Shown: positions 24,201-31,550, numbered from the stretch's first letter. The stretch: 42,500 bases of DNA from Glandiceps talaboti (GCF_964340395.1 NC_135571.1:6160453-6202952), one strand, 5' to 3'. Program-made: numbers and translations. Notes: generated by a model not told the origin, from the letters alone.

Positions 24201-25256
24201 GTACATTTGCTGAAAGGATGTCTGTTGGTGTTCCCTTTGGACACAGAATCCCTGCTGGCCACCATGTCTCCATTGATGTGCCTGGGGTAATGTGTTATTA
24301 GTCAGAGGCTGTACAGTTTGGACTGGTGGATTATCTGATAGGGAATTCTGTTGAGAACACTCCATAAAATTATTGTCTCGTTGACTTAGATGTTCACGTT
24401 GTTGTTCCGGGTATGGCTGCTGCTGTTGTGCACTGTGATAATGATGTAAATGTCGAGGTGGCATTGGTGAGAAACACTGTTCTTCCTGCCATTGTTGCTG
24501 AGAAACTGAATTCTGAAGACGCTGCTGTGGGTCTCCCTCTAACCATGGTTGACGAATATCCCCTGGTGATGGTTGTCTGTAAAGTGGTCTTGTCTGGTCA
24601 TGTCCATATGGCCCATTAGGTTGCCACTGATTGAGGTATGGAAATGAGTCTAACTGTTGGTCTCCATCTTCAATTGTTTGCTGTGGGTATGACTGTTGAA
24701 TATTTTGCTGAGGGTATATCTCTTGCTGTATTTGCTGGTCCTGCTCACATTCTTGCTGCCACTGATGGAAATGTTTATCCACCAACTGTTGTATGTGTTG
24801 TCTTTCATCACGTAGATGCTGTGTTTGTCTGTAAAATTGATCTGGTCTATGGTCTAGGTTTCTTTGTGGACCAAATAGTTGTCCCTCAGGAGGTGTCTGT
24901 TGATGCCGACCATACCGCAATTCATTGAGGATATATAACTGCTGTTGCATATTGTGAAACAACTGTTCTCCCATAAAAGTGTGCCTTGCAGTTACTTCTC
25001 TATGGTCAAATCTGCTGAGTAACGATGACCAGAGGAAATGTCGTAGTTTATTGCTTGATGCCCTAGACAAAGCATGTACTATGGTGGTTGGGAAGAAATC
25101 ATTGATAATGTCCTCTAACTCAGATTTTGGTGCAGCACGCAGTTTCCTAAACAGGTTAGTTCTAAACTGGTTCTGGAGTAACTTCTCCTGTAAGTTTTGC
25201 CGTCCTTGTTCTAATTCAACTATATTCAATGCACAGTCTCGTTGTTCCTCGGTCAT
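15279..25256 (-). CDS. Giant Ikaros/Hunchback-type paired-finger protein with CtBP-motif array
   Basis: One exon of 3325 codons (ATG 25256-25254, TAG 15281-15279). Residues 1-115 are charged and probably helical, of no known family. Residues 120-340 are Gln/Pro/His-rich. Residues about 340-2180 are diverged tandem units of about 53 residues (SxSTxExQPSQS.., QERxDxQQR..SExxEQ). K2127 with R2128-2134 is a strong nuclear signal. Residues 2211-2788 hold twelve PxDLS-like motifs. Residues 3040-3120 are an Asp/Asn tract. Fingers at C3264-C3267-H3280-H3284 and C3293-C3296-H3309-H3314, with the HKGCH knuckle, fit the C-terminal dimerisation pair of Ikaros, Hunchback and TRPS1. The start is supported by an in-frame stop 33 bases upstream, but a 5' exon joining inside that gap is not excluded. 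By inference it is a nuclear repressor scaffold that pairs with related factors and gathers CtBP. No DNA-binding finger cluster is seen. Confidence 0.9.
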   Translation of the reverse strand: MTEEQRDCALNIVELEQGRQNLQEKLLQNQFRTNLFRKLRAAPKSELEDIINDFFPTTIVHALSRASSNKLRHFLWSSLLSRFDHREVTARHTFMGEQLFHNMQQQLYILNELRYGRHQQTPPEGQLFGPQRNLDHRPDQFYRQTQHLRDERQHIQQLVDKHFHQWQQECEQDQQIQQEIYPQQNIQQSYPQQTIEDGDQQLDSFPYLNQWQPNGPYGHDQTRPLYRQPSPGDIRQPWLEGDPQQRLQNSVSQQQWQEEQCFSPMPPRHLHHYHSAQQQQPYPEQQREHLSQRDNNFMECSQQNSLSDNPPVQTVQPLTNNTLPQAHQWRHGGQQGFCVQREHQQTSFQQMYTPTLPTDYLSVQSLQSPISNPFLPTQREIHDKQQQPNVHSESHQQQTQNYTSASITQSLTLSNTFGQMSLSNPFQKIQEKYDKQQKLNNQSKANEPRHCGPEEHEVSPTEKQPDQSLYLQTRNTCSQVQQVNQMVNNNHSESYQQRHCQPPKRTLLSPTGSQPEQCILSSSMNISHQHVNHNGEGSVSIQNESTEQRYASFQNHTSLSTSGTQSSQPLWPSTSYTVQQTWPERQFDQQILHESQEQRSIQRQQHTPDTTVSATEQQGLGNTVKQTRQRKHDDRQSSSIPPESNEQRSSESTMQNQTSVSTTGHSASQSSPSSGSNVDKLTRQGEHGDQQRFTLPTESEDQSSSESGRQKHTLVSTMEHQPSQSLQPVTNNIVNQTRQGRHDDQHTVRSPTELQNQRSSKPCRKKQTSLSTTEHQPSQSSQPSTSNIVQQMRQERHDDQQRFRVPTEFVDQRLAHPQSTTPPSLTEHRPPHTVQPHTSNTAQKTRQERHDDQQRFRIPTEVNEQTPSKPPISTTEDQLSHPVELPTCKPAKKPIREKLARSNSQTESKGLRLNKSQKHASASTSNNRPSKSPRKQTQETFQKTQERRHNHERDNIESESNEQTTSYPQTNIAASTPQDQLSNSTQSQTRKKTKKSQEYRQNDQQGCNNPSGLNEEAPFQPKTCAPTSIPKGKPSRSTRKQTHKTTKKTQQQRQNDQQRCNVTSELNENARSRGKKLTSTSTAKDQPSRSTRKQSHKTNQKTQQQRQNDKQRCNVTPELDEFISSKGKKLTSTSTTKDQPSRSTRKQTHKTTQKTQQQRQSDQQRCSMPSESNEQTPCLQKVTSAPATMDQPSMSTRKRTRKTLQGTQEGHDNQQRCSDISESYKQISSQPQILASTSLPKDQPPRPKRKQTHKTSKIALKRGQSDQQGCNVPSESNEETTLQPQTHVSTAVTQDRPSRSKRKLTHKTIHEAQGERQYNQQRCSDLSKSNEQSSSQPQTHASPPIPKDQSLRSIRKQTKETPRRTQEERQRCSVTSQLKEHTFSKQQQCALSLPTIGQPSNYLRKRTRKTFQMTQSTRQDKRCSVPSDSSKKTSCPQEHTSASIAKDQSSRSMCNQTSKALQKTQDDRQDIHERPSVPSDLTSSEPQKLTSPKEQPSKSAQKQTHKALQMTLDERHDTQETHNIERESIKHRQLNTQQHISLSTSENRCSTSLQVVASGEVLQQGKHDNQQNDNMQGVSFAQRHFSPQVQTVSPMTKQCEQSVQLLTNNTISQVQQESDHSLKIVDVRSEFNELSYLNSENCTSTSSKDPPLQSIQTSTGITLLQLPEESGFSLKIVNVRSEADEHKYLKPRKRKSTLKNKPSLPSLSTTTNQPLQTSASASVNQLSQSLQSPTTGVTFFQHLQDTDHGLKIVDVRSESVEQSYLNSQISNPISTPKEQPSQSIETPTRNTFQEALQESHDTQHTFQNESQEQRHFRLQNNISAENHSAQSLTSQSSQQTHLESNSCQQILNMQSDSCELRNIQPQVYTLVSSTEMYSGQSLQQQSSNAIQQADHERDDGQQTVNVQSDSSELTNIQPRDHTLTSSIEMYNGPSLQQQTSNVIHTSDSLLGSPPEKSFHPLPSDTFLETQNENHHELQLNQAKASRHRYCEPQKEDSLSTSANVSVRTVQPAIAHSSELTRQSMQPSSYDLFTKTQQEGSHSHQRFNIQKRFNQNRHLQSSKYNSVATSQNAGTPSVQPPMAHCGHSLQPSVSQQTFNIQSGLPQQRYLQPPVAHGGALLNNQTRQKRRRRRRRIYSQSKLFQQRYFQSQSRTSGTPQVIHLAEYAQRAESGSTQQTQQEPPPAHTHSRLSQPIAHENPSTSNIDGQRGQPIDLSIIEQSTTTHSINDSTTNKDYDPEANQYTNMWSGIEGFMETNMPLGVESESLQRVAKDVNLQNMPIITNVYSLPQLAETGILQFCDNHFSQTHEDANVRNSMKRPYSDSGDLCATSVAKKMKTQDVLCSSFIQQGDNYQSAVYPSQQLENVGHPYPNIADHNTNTTTGNTNNREQPSKDVSHKSTSMASTLSSVKHMQENEITEGIYKDKPEDLSARATTPLVAFGNKYRSENEATLKSSSSKGSWMQEDNGKFSCDEPQDLSAAANSSPSVINGQIVQNNLRDICSDIAEDLSLSTSISSVSNQDNQLCMGTDGSYSDEPQDLSVAVTLSSVVNSRNQQSRPGERWSEKAENLSINAVSVKIEHSDLVDRCMDKAEDMSVNTLSLVSGQDRQSGQAETCITEPQDLSVTSSSIVTAGVQQSRVMKTSGDEAEDLSIAASLINKTQQHTASVRLKAKVGGISSGLTTPLTLNKKTQQLDLGETCCHKAENLTHSSRYPPVLHGNILQADDGTVSQVESEDRTLPEVGLVSQPSNGLKGKPQDFSTVAASELVNNKYIKECGLKDMHNDKAVDLSASSTAQLLVHIDHQQSGKEVDRSCSEKDDNAVATNSTLLVSETLQESDEMEAVNNDKQVRSEPVDNGKDQHVQYDSMDTSDSNVQGGHISATSVVASSVDSTYKKQGRRKVKFSTGNHKHIKMCVTTSPLVGKGKHNVQCAATREPSMGNRSIQQSEGTEEPSNVMNSHLVSKGKQNVLPAREPSVGRSCIQQNEDTKKSSNDNQENKVAATQTVLPSNMQDEENSNSSDNNFSGFVNDREKPVTATEYYESTDSADSAVETEGGVDGDDDGGGEDVDMEEKREKEVTDDDDDDNNNDDMENDDDDNKDDNNDDIDDDNDDDDNDNDDDDNDGDTVTRDENELVQVHSTETHKSTIQQKARYIALRQGDSEIHIENHHNDVQEKADSEDYIPTIVSYHHSDIGTQTPTLVGSAHGERNMHQYIDGVKQEMPDSHLRNRLQADRRYYGNIPGPLDSGNSNCGRQLKPLNEVAAQAHCEHCKIWFGSVAMFLMHKGCHSPGKHPFQCRKCCIKFNDAIAFNEHIIKPHFFQNGTMSTHH
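15895..16110 (-). repeat. Imperfect GAT/GAC trinucleotide tract coding for Asp/Asn
   Basis: Inside the giant gene the plus strand reads ATC/GTC/ATT triplets, giving long runs of Asp with Asn, Met and Lys on the minus strand just before the C-terminal fingers. Long open frames in other phases and on the opposite strand are by-products of the triplet repeat. Confidence 0.85.
16893..18626 (-). other. Array of twelve PxDLS-like CtBP-binding motifs
   Basis: Residue starts: PIDLS 2211, PEDLS 2425, PQDLS 2473, AEDLS 2504, PQDLS 2535, AENLS 2565, AEDMS 2590, PQDLS 2618, AEDLS 2646, AENLT 2702, PQDFS 2754, AVDLS 2784. From 2473 to 2646 the spacing is about 25-31 residues, so these too are tandem units. 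PxDLS is the established CtBP-binding consensus, and PEDLS is the form reported in Ikaros. A SUMO consensus VKIE sits at 2575-2578 inside the array, and another, VKQE, at 3214-3217. Confidence 0.8.
20750..22300 (-). repeat. Most regular block of the 159-bp (53-residue) coding repeat
   Basis: Within the giant gene, CTCTGTTGTTGTGTCTTCTG and its variants recur at 21781, 21940 and 22099, exactly 159 bases apart. Each unit encodes a basic stretch like RSTRKQTHKT, then QKTQQQRQNDQQRCNV and an acidic SELNE. Units outside this block are more diverged but keep the same order of features from about residue 340 to 2180. Confidence 0.9.
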
Positions 25257-25286
25257 GCTTCTCAGATGGGCACTTTGAATGGATTT

Positions 25287-25295
25287 TCATCCCAT
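25287..25295 (-). promoter_or_regulatory. Minimal upstream ORF (ATG GGA TGA)
   Basis: If the leader is continuous with the exon, the ATG nearest upstream of the giant ORF opens a two-codon frame whose TGA lies 31 bases before the main ATG. The same TGA is the in-frame stop that bounds the giant ORF. The leader is not mapped, so this may be intronic. Confidence 0.3.
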
Positions 25296-25429
25296 TCAGT
25301 GTAGATATGTTTTAGAACAAAGGTCATGATTTACTACAACTGAAGTAACACCATGTAATGTTCATAACTATCAGTAGTTTCATGGATCCAGTGCATCTTT
25401 TCACAAGTAACCAGTATTGACATGTCAAA

Positions 25430-25770
25430 TTGCTGAAGTATAGCTTTGGCAGATGTTATCACTGAAGTATGTATTTAGATCTTTGCTGCAGTATACCTTT
25501 GGCAGATGTGTATCTATTTTGATATTGAATGTTTCTTTTATCAGTAGCTGTAGTTGCCTGTATAGTAGCTTTGGCTGATACAATCACAGTTGGTATTTTG
25601 ATAGTGAATGTTATATTGACCACGATAATGCAGCTTTTGGCAGTTTGTTGATGTTACACAATTCATTAGTCACCTTGTCTACAGATGCTGTAATGAAGCT
25701 CTAGTAGATGCAATCACTTTCAGTATTTTGACGTTGAATAATTCTTTGGTCACTGAATCTACAGCTGTGA
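25430..25770. repeat. Diverged tandem repeat in the 5' flank of the giant gene
   Basis: Three to four units of about 85-120 bases share blocks such as TAGCTTTGGC.GATG.AATCAC, GTATTTTGA..TTGAAT and CAGCTGTAG. They lie within 520 bases upstream of the start codon. Confidence 0.6.
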
Positions 25771-25976
25771 TAGAGTAATTACTGTTGTTGTTGTTGCTGT
25801 TGTTGCTGTTGGTAAAGTTGACACTTAGACTGGTATCTGAAATCTTGGTTATCTATCTCATCTTCTTAATATACGAACAGATACAAAAAGATTGTCTGTA
25901 AAAGATGGAAAGAGAAACTTTTTAAAGTAATTGGTAGAAACAATTCCTTTATACAAAGCACCAAAATATTTACTCT
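25771..25976. other. GTT/GCT tract and short unique DNA
   Basis: An imperfect GTTGTTGTTGCT tract lies at about 25783-25811; the remainder is AT-rich with nothing recognised. Confidence 0.5.
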
Positions 25977-26097
25977 ATTGTATGCTCACCAGGGAGTTGA
26001 GGAAAAGGCCATTGTGCCGCTATAGATCCATGCCAGGGGTAATAATTGTAAAGCCCTTTGAACACAGAGACTGGGAAAGTGCTATGTAAAAATCAAC
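25977..26097 (+). mobile_element. SINE-like 3' fragment
   Basis: Shares GGGAGTTGAGGAA, GCTATAGATCC, TGCCAGGG and AATAATTGTAAAGCCCTTTG with 2040-2160, in the same order and orientation. The 5' half is missing, as expected for a truncated retroposon copy or decay. Confidence 0.7.
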
Positions 26098-26144
26098 ATG
26101 ATATAAAACAGAATACCAAATATTTGATTACACACATTATATCA

Positions 26145-26490
26145 CACAGGACTCAGTTACATAGACTAACACCATCTTTTATCTTACTGAATTGAGGGTT
26201 AGTTGTCTGTGTAATTGTGGAAAGGTTACAGTTCAGTAATCTCTCACAAAGCAGTACATATATTGAGAATGAACTTTTTGAACTCTTTGCAATCAATAAT
26301 TTCCTGGTATTGTAGTGAAAGAAAATTCTTGGTATGAGATGCATCTCTACAGAGACTAATTCATCTCCATGGTAACTGAAGCCCTTGGGATGTTTAAGGA
26401 AAGGTCAACCAATTTTACTGCATCACTATGATGACATAAATAAAGTTTTGTTTTTGACAAATGTTCAGGCCATGACAATTGTACCCCTGA
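26145..26490. repeat. Segmental duplication, copy 1
   Basis: Matches 27541-27890 over its length: GTTACATAGACTAA, ACCATCTTTTATCTTAC, TTAGTTGTCTGTGTAATTG, CAATCAATAAT, AGAGACTAAT.CATCTC and GGTAACTGAAGCCC recur in order. Indels of up to about 30 bases separate the copies. Confidence 0.8.
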
Positions 26491-26573
26491 GTCAGGAGCT
26501 TAATTTAGTACCCCTTATTTATTAACCAATTACATGATTTTATTACCATTGTAACAGATTGATCATCCCAACA

Positions 26574-26665
26574 ATGATTGATTGATTGACTGATTGATTG
26601 ATTGATTGATTGATTGATCATCCCAACAATTATTAATTGATTGATTGATCATCCCAACAATGACT
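26574..26665. repeat. (GATT)n tract with nested CATCCCAACAAT duplication
   Basis: GATT units are interrupted three times by GATCATCCCAACAATNATT, so a unit containing both the tetranucleotide run and the unique word has itself been repeated. Confidence 0.8.
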
Positions 26666-26839
26666 GATTAGAGATTCCTAAGGATAGCTTCATTGACCTC
26701 CAAGTCATCTCCCTCAAAAGGAAACACGACTCCAGGAAATAGTCATTTTTTTTAAACTTTGAGTTCTGAGTATATTTCACAAGGCTGCCAAAGAACACCA
26801 AATTAAATCTTTTTTAGATGACCAATCATTATGTATGAC

Positions 26840-27085
26840 TCCTAAGTAATACCCTCAGATACATATTCATGGATATTCATGGTTTATCTAATACATATGA
26901 TTGTTGCTGACTCTTATGATGCCAGCTGGACCACTGCTAGAACAATGAAAGTGAAAAAAGTTTTGGCATTTCTCGGAAATCATGTGAAATTCTTGTGATG
27001 TTAATTCATGAAATCACTCTTCAGAAGCCAAAGTTTATGAAAATACCATTGTTACCTGGATTAGCATTCCCCTTTAACTGAGAAA
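26840..27085. mobile_element. Relic of foldback family 2
   Basis: ATTCATGGATATTCATGGTT at the left and the ATGAAAAT..TGTTACCTGGATT..CATTCCCCTTTA series at the right resemble the centre and right end of the element at 14051-14508. It is strongly diverged. Confidence 0.4.
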
Positions 27086-27189
27086 GTTTAACTTAAAGTT
27101 TGTGTAATGAATGCTGTTCACAGAGCATAGAGTAATGGTACCAGTATCATAAACTGTTCACTTTAACAAAGTCCGTAATATTGACTATA

Positions 27190-27509
27190 ATTAGGATTTT
27201 CAATTTATAGAACAATTTTATCTCGGCTTCCTAATCGAGAAATCAATGTAAACCAACATAGACCAGGTCTGTGTTTTTAACTCAATACATTGCAAAAAGC
27301 TAATATGTGTAAAAAGTTTGTTATTCTATGTTAAAAATACAATAACAAACATTTTACACATTTATTATTTGCCATTTAGTGAGTTACAAACAAGGACTTG
27401 GCATATGTTGTTTCACATTGATTTTTCAACTAGGAAGCCATCATAAAATAGTTTTATAAATTAAAAATCCAAAATAAATACCCAATCCTCATCCATATGG
27501 CCATTTTAA
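27190..27509. mobile_element. Foldback MITE-like element, family 1, second copy
   Basis: Aligns with 11935-12214 (GATTTTCAATTTATA.AACAATTTTATC, GGCATATGTTGTTTCACATTGATTT split by few changes). The outer 30 or so bases of the left arm are missing, and about 40 extra bases lie in the centre. It ends only about 30 bases before segmental-duplication copy 2. Confidence 0.75.
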
Positions 27510-27540
27510 AACAGACAACTGGTACTTCCTCACACACACT

Positions 27541-27890
27541 GTACACAGGACTCTGTTACATAGACTAATACCATCTTTTATCTTACAGAATTGAGGGCTA
27601 GTTGTCTGTGTAATTGTTGAAAAGTTACATCCAATACTCACTCACAAAACAGATATTGAGGGTGAACTTTGAACTTCTTTCCATACCCTGTGCATGAACT
27701 TTCAACTCTTCCCAATCAATAATGTCCTGAATCTCTGCAGAGACTAATGCATCTCTATGGCAACTGAAGCCCTAGGGAATTTTAAGTAACTGTCTGCTGA
27801 TTTTATTGTATTACCTAAGAATACATACATTAAGTTTTCTTTTTTCAATATTTTCAGACCATGGCATGTTCAGTTGTACCCCGAAGCAGA
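27541..27890. repeat. Segmental duplication, copy 2
   Basis: Partner of 26145-26490, same orientation, offset about 1.4 kb. It carries a 30-base segment (about 27680-27710) absent from copy 1. Confidence 0.8.
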
Positions 27891-29248
27891 TATAAATCAA
27901 CTGCATTTTGGTTCAGGTCACTAACGATGCCAATACAACATTTCTTTTCTTTTCTTCTTATTTCAGACATACTTTCAAGCTACATTATAAACATGTTTAT
28001 TTGATCGTTCTGTCTGTACATATCCAAACAGTTAGGGGCAAGATCACTACTTAAATGTAGAAAAAATATGTACCAGTAATTATTTAAAATTAGTTTGGGG
28101 GTTGGGGGGTTTGAACAATCTTAGTTCTCATCTGACGAAATTATTTTTACTTTTAATGGAATTTGTTTTGTACCCCTAAATGAAAATATTTCTTTCAAAA
28201 AATGTCATCAAATTGAGAGACAATAATTTTCACTGTAATAGTAAATGTATGGCACAATATGGCTTTATTTTGGCAAACTTTATTTTGGAATTTCTTTCAG
28301 AATAGATATTTCCATGTTGTATCTGTATAGGTACACTAAGCCTTTGACAGTACATTCAGTTATCAATACAAAACTAAATTCAAGACTCTCACAAGACCTC
28401 CAACAGGTGGAAACAGGATCTTTAGCTGGATGGAACTCTAGCTTTTACAGTCATGTTTACACTAATGTACGTCACACAACTCCACCTATGAGGTAGACAA
28501 AAACACCTTTTTTTTGTGTCATGGAATGAGTGACTGTGACCTCCATGAACGACTGAATTTTGTTATCTGTGATTATGAGACAATCCGAGACAAGATATGC
28601 ATCGATAATTCAAAGATTGCAAGATTACGAGACAGGACTTGATTGTGATATTCTGTTGACAATGGTGAGTTCACCTCAGAGGCTATAGTATGCCTACTGA
28701 GTTTCACAGTGGCGTGATCAACAACAAAAACATGTTTGACCTTTAGCCTTTATATTCAAACAATTTTCAACAGATTTCCTAGTAAACTCTTGTTTTGACC
28801 TAAATACGTTATTCCATGTCTGTCCAATTAAGCATAGCCTAGGATTCAAGCTATATGGAGGTTCTGGTTATCACCTATTTTGATAACCAATATCCCACGT
28901 GACTTACAACCCTGGTATATCAGTGCTTTGATTTACTAAGAATCTAAAATAGACATACACTAATATCATTGTTCTTCAATGTGGTAGATTACTCAAGTAG
29001 GTGATAGCGGTTCCTCAGTTGTGTGAATCTAATCACCCTGTGTTCAAGATAGTGTAAACATCTGAAGTCCCAAAACAGTCACTGCAAGCTTATGGAACGT
29101 AGCTTAAAAAGATCCACCCTACTGAAACTGTAATTAAACCAACATCACTGTTGTTTCAACATGTTGTGACAATTAGATGTTGTTCCAAAATATTTTTCTT
29201 CGTTAAGCCAAGGAAAATACAAGTGACCAAAGTTGTCGATAGATGAGT
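27891..29248. other. Unique DNA, no gene seen
   Basis: An 83-codon plus-strand frame at 28245-28496 is unsupported. Nothing else was recognised. Confidence 0.4.
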
Positions 29249-29550
29249 AGTGACAACCCTTAGGTAAGCTAGGTCATGAGTGGTATTTTCCAGGTGAATA
29301 AAGAAAAATATCGGAGAATAACATAATCATACCACTCAGCAGCAGTAATATCGAAGAAAAATCAGAGAAAATAATGACAATTTTGAATGTTTTGACTCAT
29401 ATTTTGAACGCAGCAGAACCAGTGACTAGACATGAATTGTCGCGATGTATACATGCGTTGTTATGACAAGAACGCACGCTGTAGTGATGTTGAACAACCA
29501 GAGTAGAGTATACATTCCATATTTTTTGGTTGTAAATGGCTTGTGCATGG
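29249..29550. mobile_element. Interspersed repeat family 3, copy 1
   Basis: Begins AGTGACAACCCTTAGGT and contains GGAGAATAACATAATCATAC, TCAGAGAAAATAATGACAAT, TTTTGAATGTTTTGA and CATTCCATATTTTTTG. The same order is found at 29790-29955 and 31551-31808. No coding potential and no clear inverted ends. Confidence 0.7.
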
Positions 29551-29789
29551 CATAATAGTTCTAGTTGTGTCCAGATTAGTAAATGGAAGCCTTGATTACC
29601 AGACTAATAGTAATAACTCTAAGGTTACAACATAGTACAAGAGGACTGTCAATTGATTCAATTTGCATTTGAAATTTGTTTTTTGTAATATTACTGAGAT
29701 TGTGGATTTATCCAACTACAGAGTGATGACCAAACGATCTGAAAACTATGTCTTAACAGTTATGGATTAAGTTTGATAATGACAGAAGA

Positions 29790-29955
29790 TTTCCAGGTGA
29801 ATAAAAAAAAAATACCGGAGAATAACATAATCATACCACTCAGCAGCAGTAATATCAAAGAAAAATCAGAGAAAATAATGACAATTTTGAATGTTTTGAA
29901 TATTTCGAATGCAGCAGAACCAGTGACTAGACATACATTGTCGCAATGTATACAT
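29790..29955. mobile_element. Interspersed repeat family 3, copy 2 (internal part)
   Basis: Very close to copy 1 from TTTCCAGGTGAATAAA to GACTAGACAT, but lacking both outer ends. The high identity over 160 bases only 540 bases away suggests recent local duplication or conversion. Confidence 0.75.
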
Positions 29956-30377
29956 AACACAACTGGTAACTGGTTCCAGTAACTAGAATCTTTAAGAGTA
30001 TGTTCACAGATAGTCTTCATCTGATTGTTTAAGTCTAAAAAGCAGTGATGATGTCATTGGCTAAATTTACAATCTGGTCCACTAATATCACTTGTTTTTA
30101 CACCTATGAACCTAAGATAAGAGTCATTTATTTTAAACAGTTGTGTCAAGTTTGCATCATTTCCAAACTCACTATTGCTTCCCAATTTGAAAAAATTCAA
30201 ACGAATAATTCTTATTTTAGTGGCATTGTGATTTATTTACTGACTGGTCATGTGACCACTTTTTTACTTGAAGAAATATATTTTAATAAATAATTTTGAT
30301 AAATTTTCAAGCTGATGATGTCAACATTATTCAGATGAAAACTAAATGTTGGACTGCAACTGTTTTGTGAGTCCATG
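29956..30377. other. Unique AT-rich DNA, no gene seen
   Basis: Short frames only (82 codons at 30045-30293), without support. Confidence 0.4.
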
Positions 30378-30699
30378 TTAGGCCTAAAATTTTCTTGTAC
30401 ATATTCGGAAAAAAAAAATCATGAATTTTGAAATCTCGAGAGATACAATGAATGCGGAAACTGACATCAACTTAAAAAGACAATATACAACTATTTTTCC
30501 GATCTGTAATGGCTGTACATCTGATGAGAAGAAACCAATAACACAGAGACCATTTGGAAAACAACAGAAAACATAACTACCCACACTAGACTCTCACATA
30601 TGAAAAAATATATTAAAATGAAATAAAAAATCTATCTACCTGACCTATTCTAAAATTGAGTGTAATCGGAACCACACAATTTTTTTCATTAGGCCTTAA
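30378..30699. mobile_element. GGTTCCG-type MITE, copy A (left end internally deleted)
   Basis: Bounded by TTAGGCCTAA (30378) and TTAGGCCTTAA (30689-30699), with the right inverted end GTAATCGGAACCACACAA. The left GGTTCCGGTTAC part seen in copies B and C is missing, along with about 60 bases after it. The core from AATGCGGAAACTGACATCAA to AACAACAGAAAACATAACTA is shared with the other copies. Confidence 0.75.
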
Positions 30700-30939
30700 T
30701 TTTTTTTAGGAAGTTGGAAGTGCAAAGTCTGAGCCAGGGACATTTATTCGTTGATATTAAATCAAAATCTCCCATACACAAAGTCTGAAAGCTTTGTTCT
30801 AGGGTATGCTTGTTTACTAGTTTGTTAGATTTGTTAGCAAGTAATAAAACAGAGAATGAACAACCACAAATCTTGCTAGCTATGAAATCAAATCCCTGGT
30901 TTGACTTTTTTTCAGTGAATGATGAACAAACGAGTTTTG

Positions 30940-31295
30940 TAGTGAGTGGACTGACCCTGAGAACAGTAAAATGACCTTCCACTGTGATATTTAAATACTT
31001 TTCAATATGAAACAAAGTCCTCCTTTGAGATCTGAGATCTCTTTTCTTGGTACATCATGAATAAAGTGAGATTTTCAGTGACACTATTGATCCACAGAAC
31101 AATCCAGTGACCTTTCACTATGATATTTTAACACTTTTCAATTAAAATTACCTCTGAAATCAAAGTTGTCCTTGAGATCTTGCCTCTTGGTACAACATGA
31201 ATAAACTGTGTTTTTCAGAGCAGTAGTTGACCCAAGAACAGGAGTGACCTTTGACCTCAGATATTTGAATACTTAATTCAATCAAAATCACTTAT
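30940..31295. repeat. Degenerate tandem repeat, about 130 bp, three copies
   Basis: Blocks ATGACCTT.CACTGTGATATTT, ACTTTTCAAT, TTGAGATCT, CTTGGTAC.ACATGAATAAA and TTTTTCAG recur near 30970, 31107 and 31238. The 108-codon minus-strand frame that overlaps the first unit is not supported as a gene. Confidence 0.7.
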
Positions 31296-31550
31296 AAAAC
31301 ACGTCAGGTTAGAAGTGTCATTATGAACAGTCAGAGTCATGAATCAGTTTAACATTTAATATTGAAACCTTAAGCTTTCTGACCATATCTGAGAAATTCT
31401 GGGTAAAAGACGGTATATGTTAAAGGAGCAAAAACTGAATTTATACCCGGGGCGTTACCATTACCAGGTTTTAAGTGACCTAAGGGGCTTTTATCATTAT
31501 GAGCCAATAGACTTGTGACCTAAGGATTACACTACTCATTTAGCATCTTA

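Noticed and set aside
25779-25815. GTT/GCT run as a coding poly-Gln segment of the giant gene
   Set aside because: It lies upstream of an in-frame stop and no acceptor joins it to the exon.
30689-31015. 108-codon minus-strand frame
   Set aside because: Runs from the edge of a MITE into a degenerate tandem repeat, so it is unlikely to be a gene.
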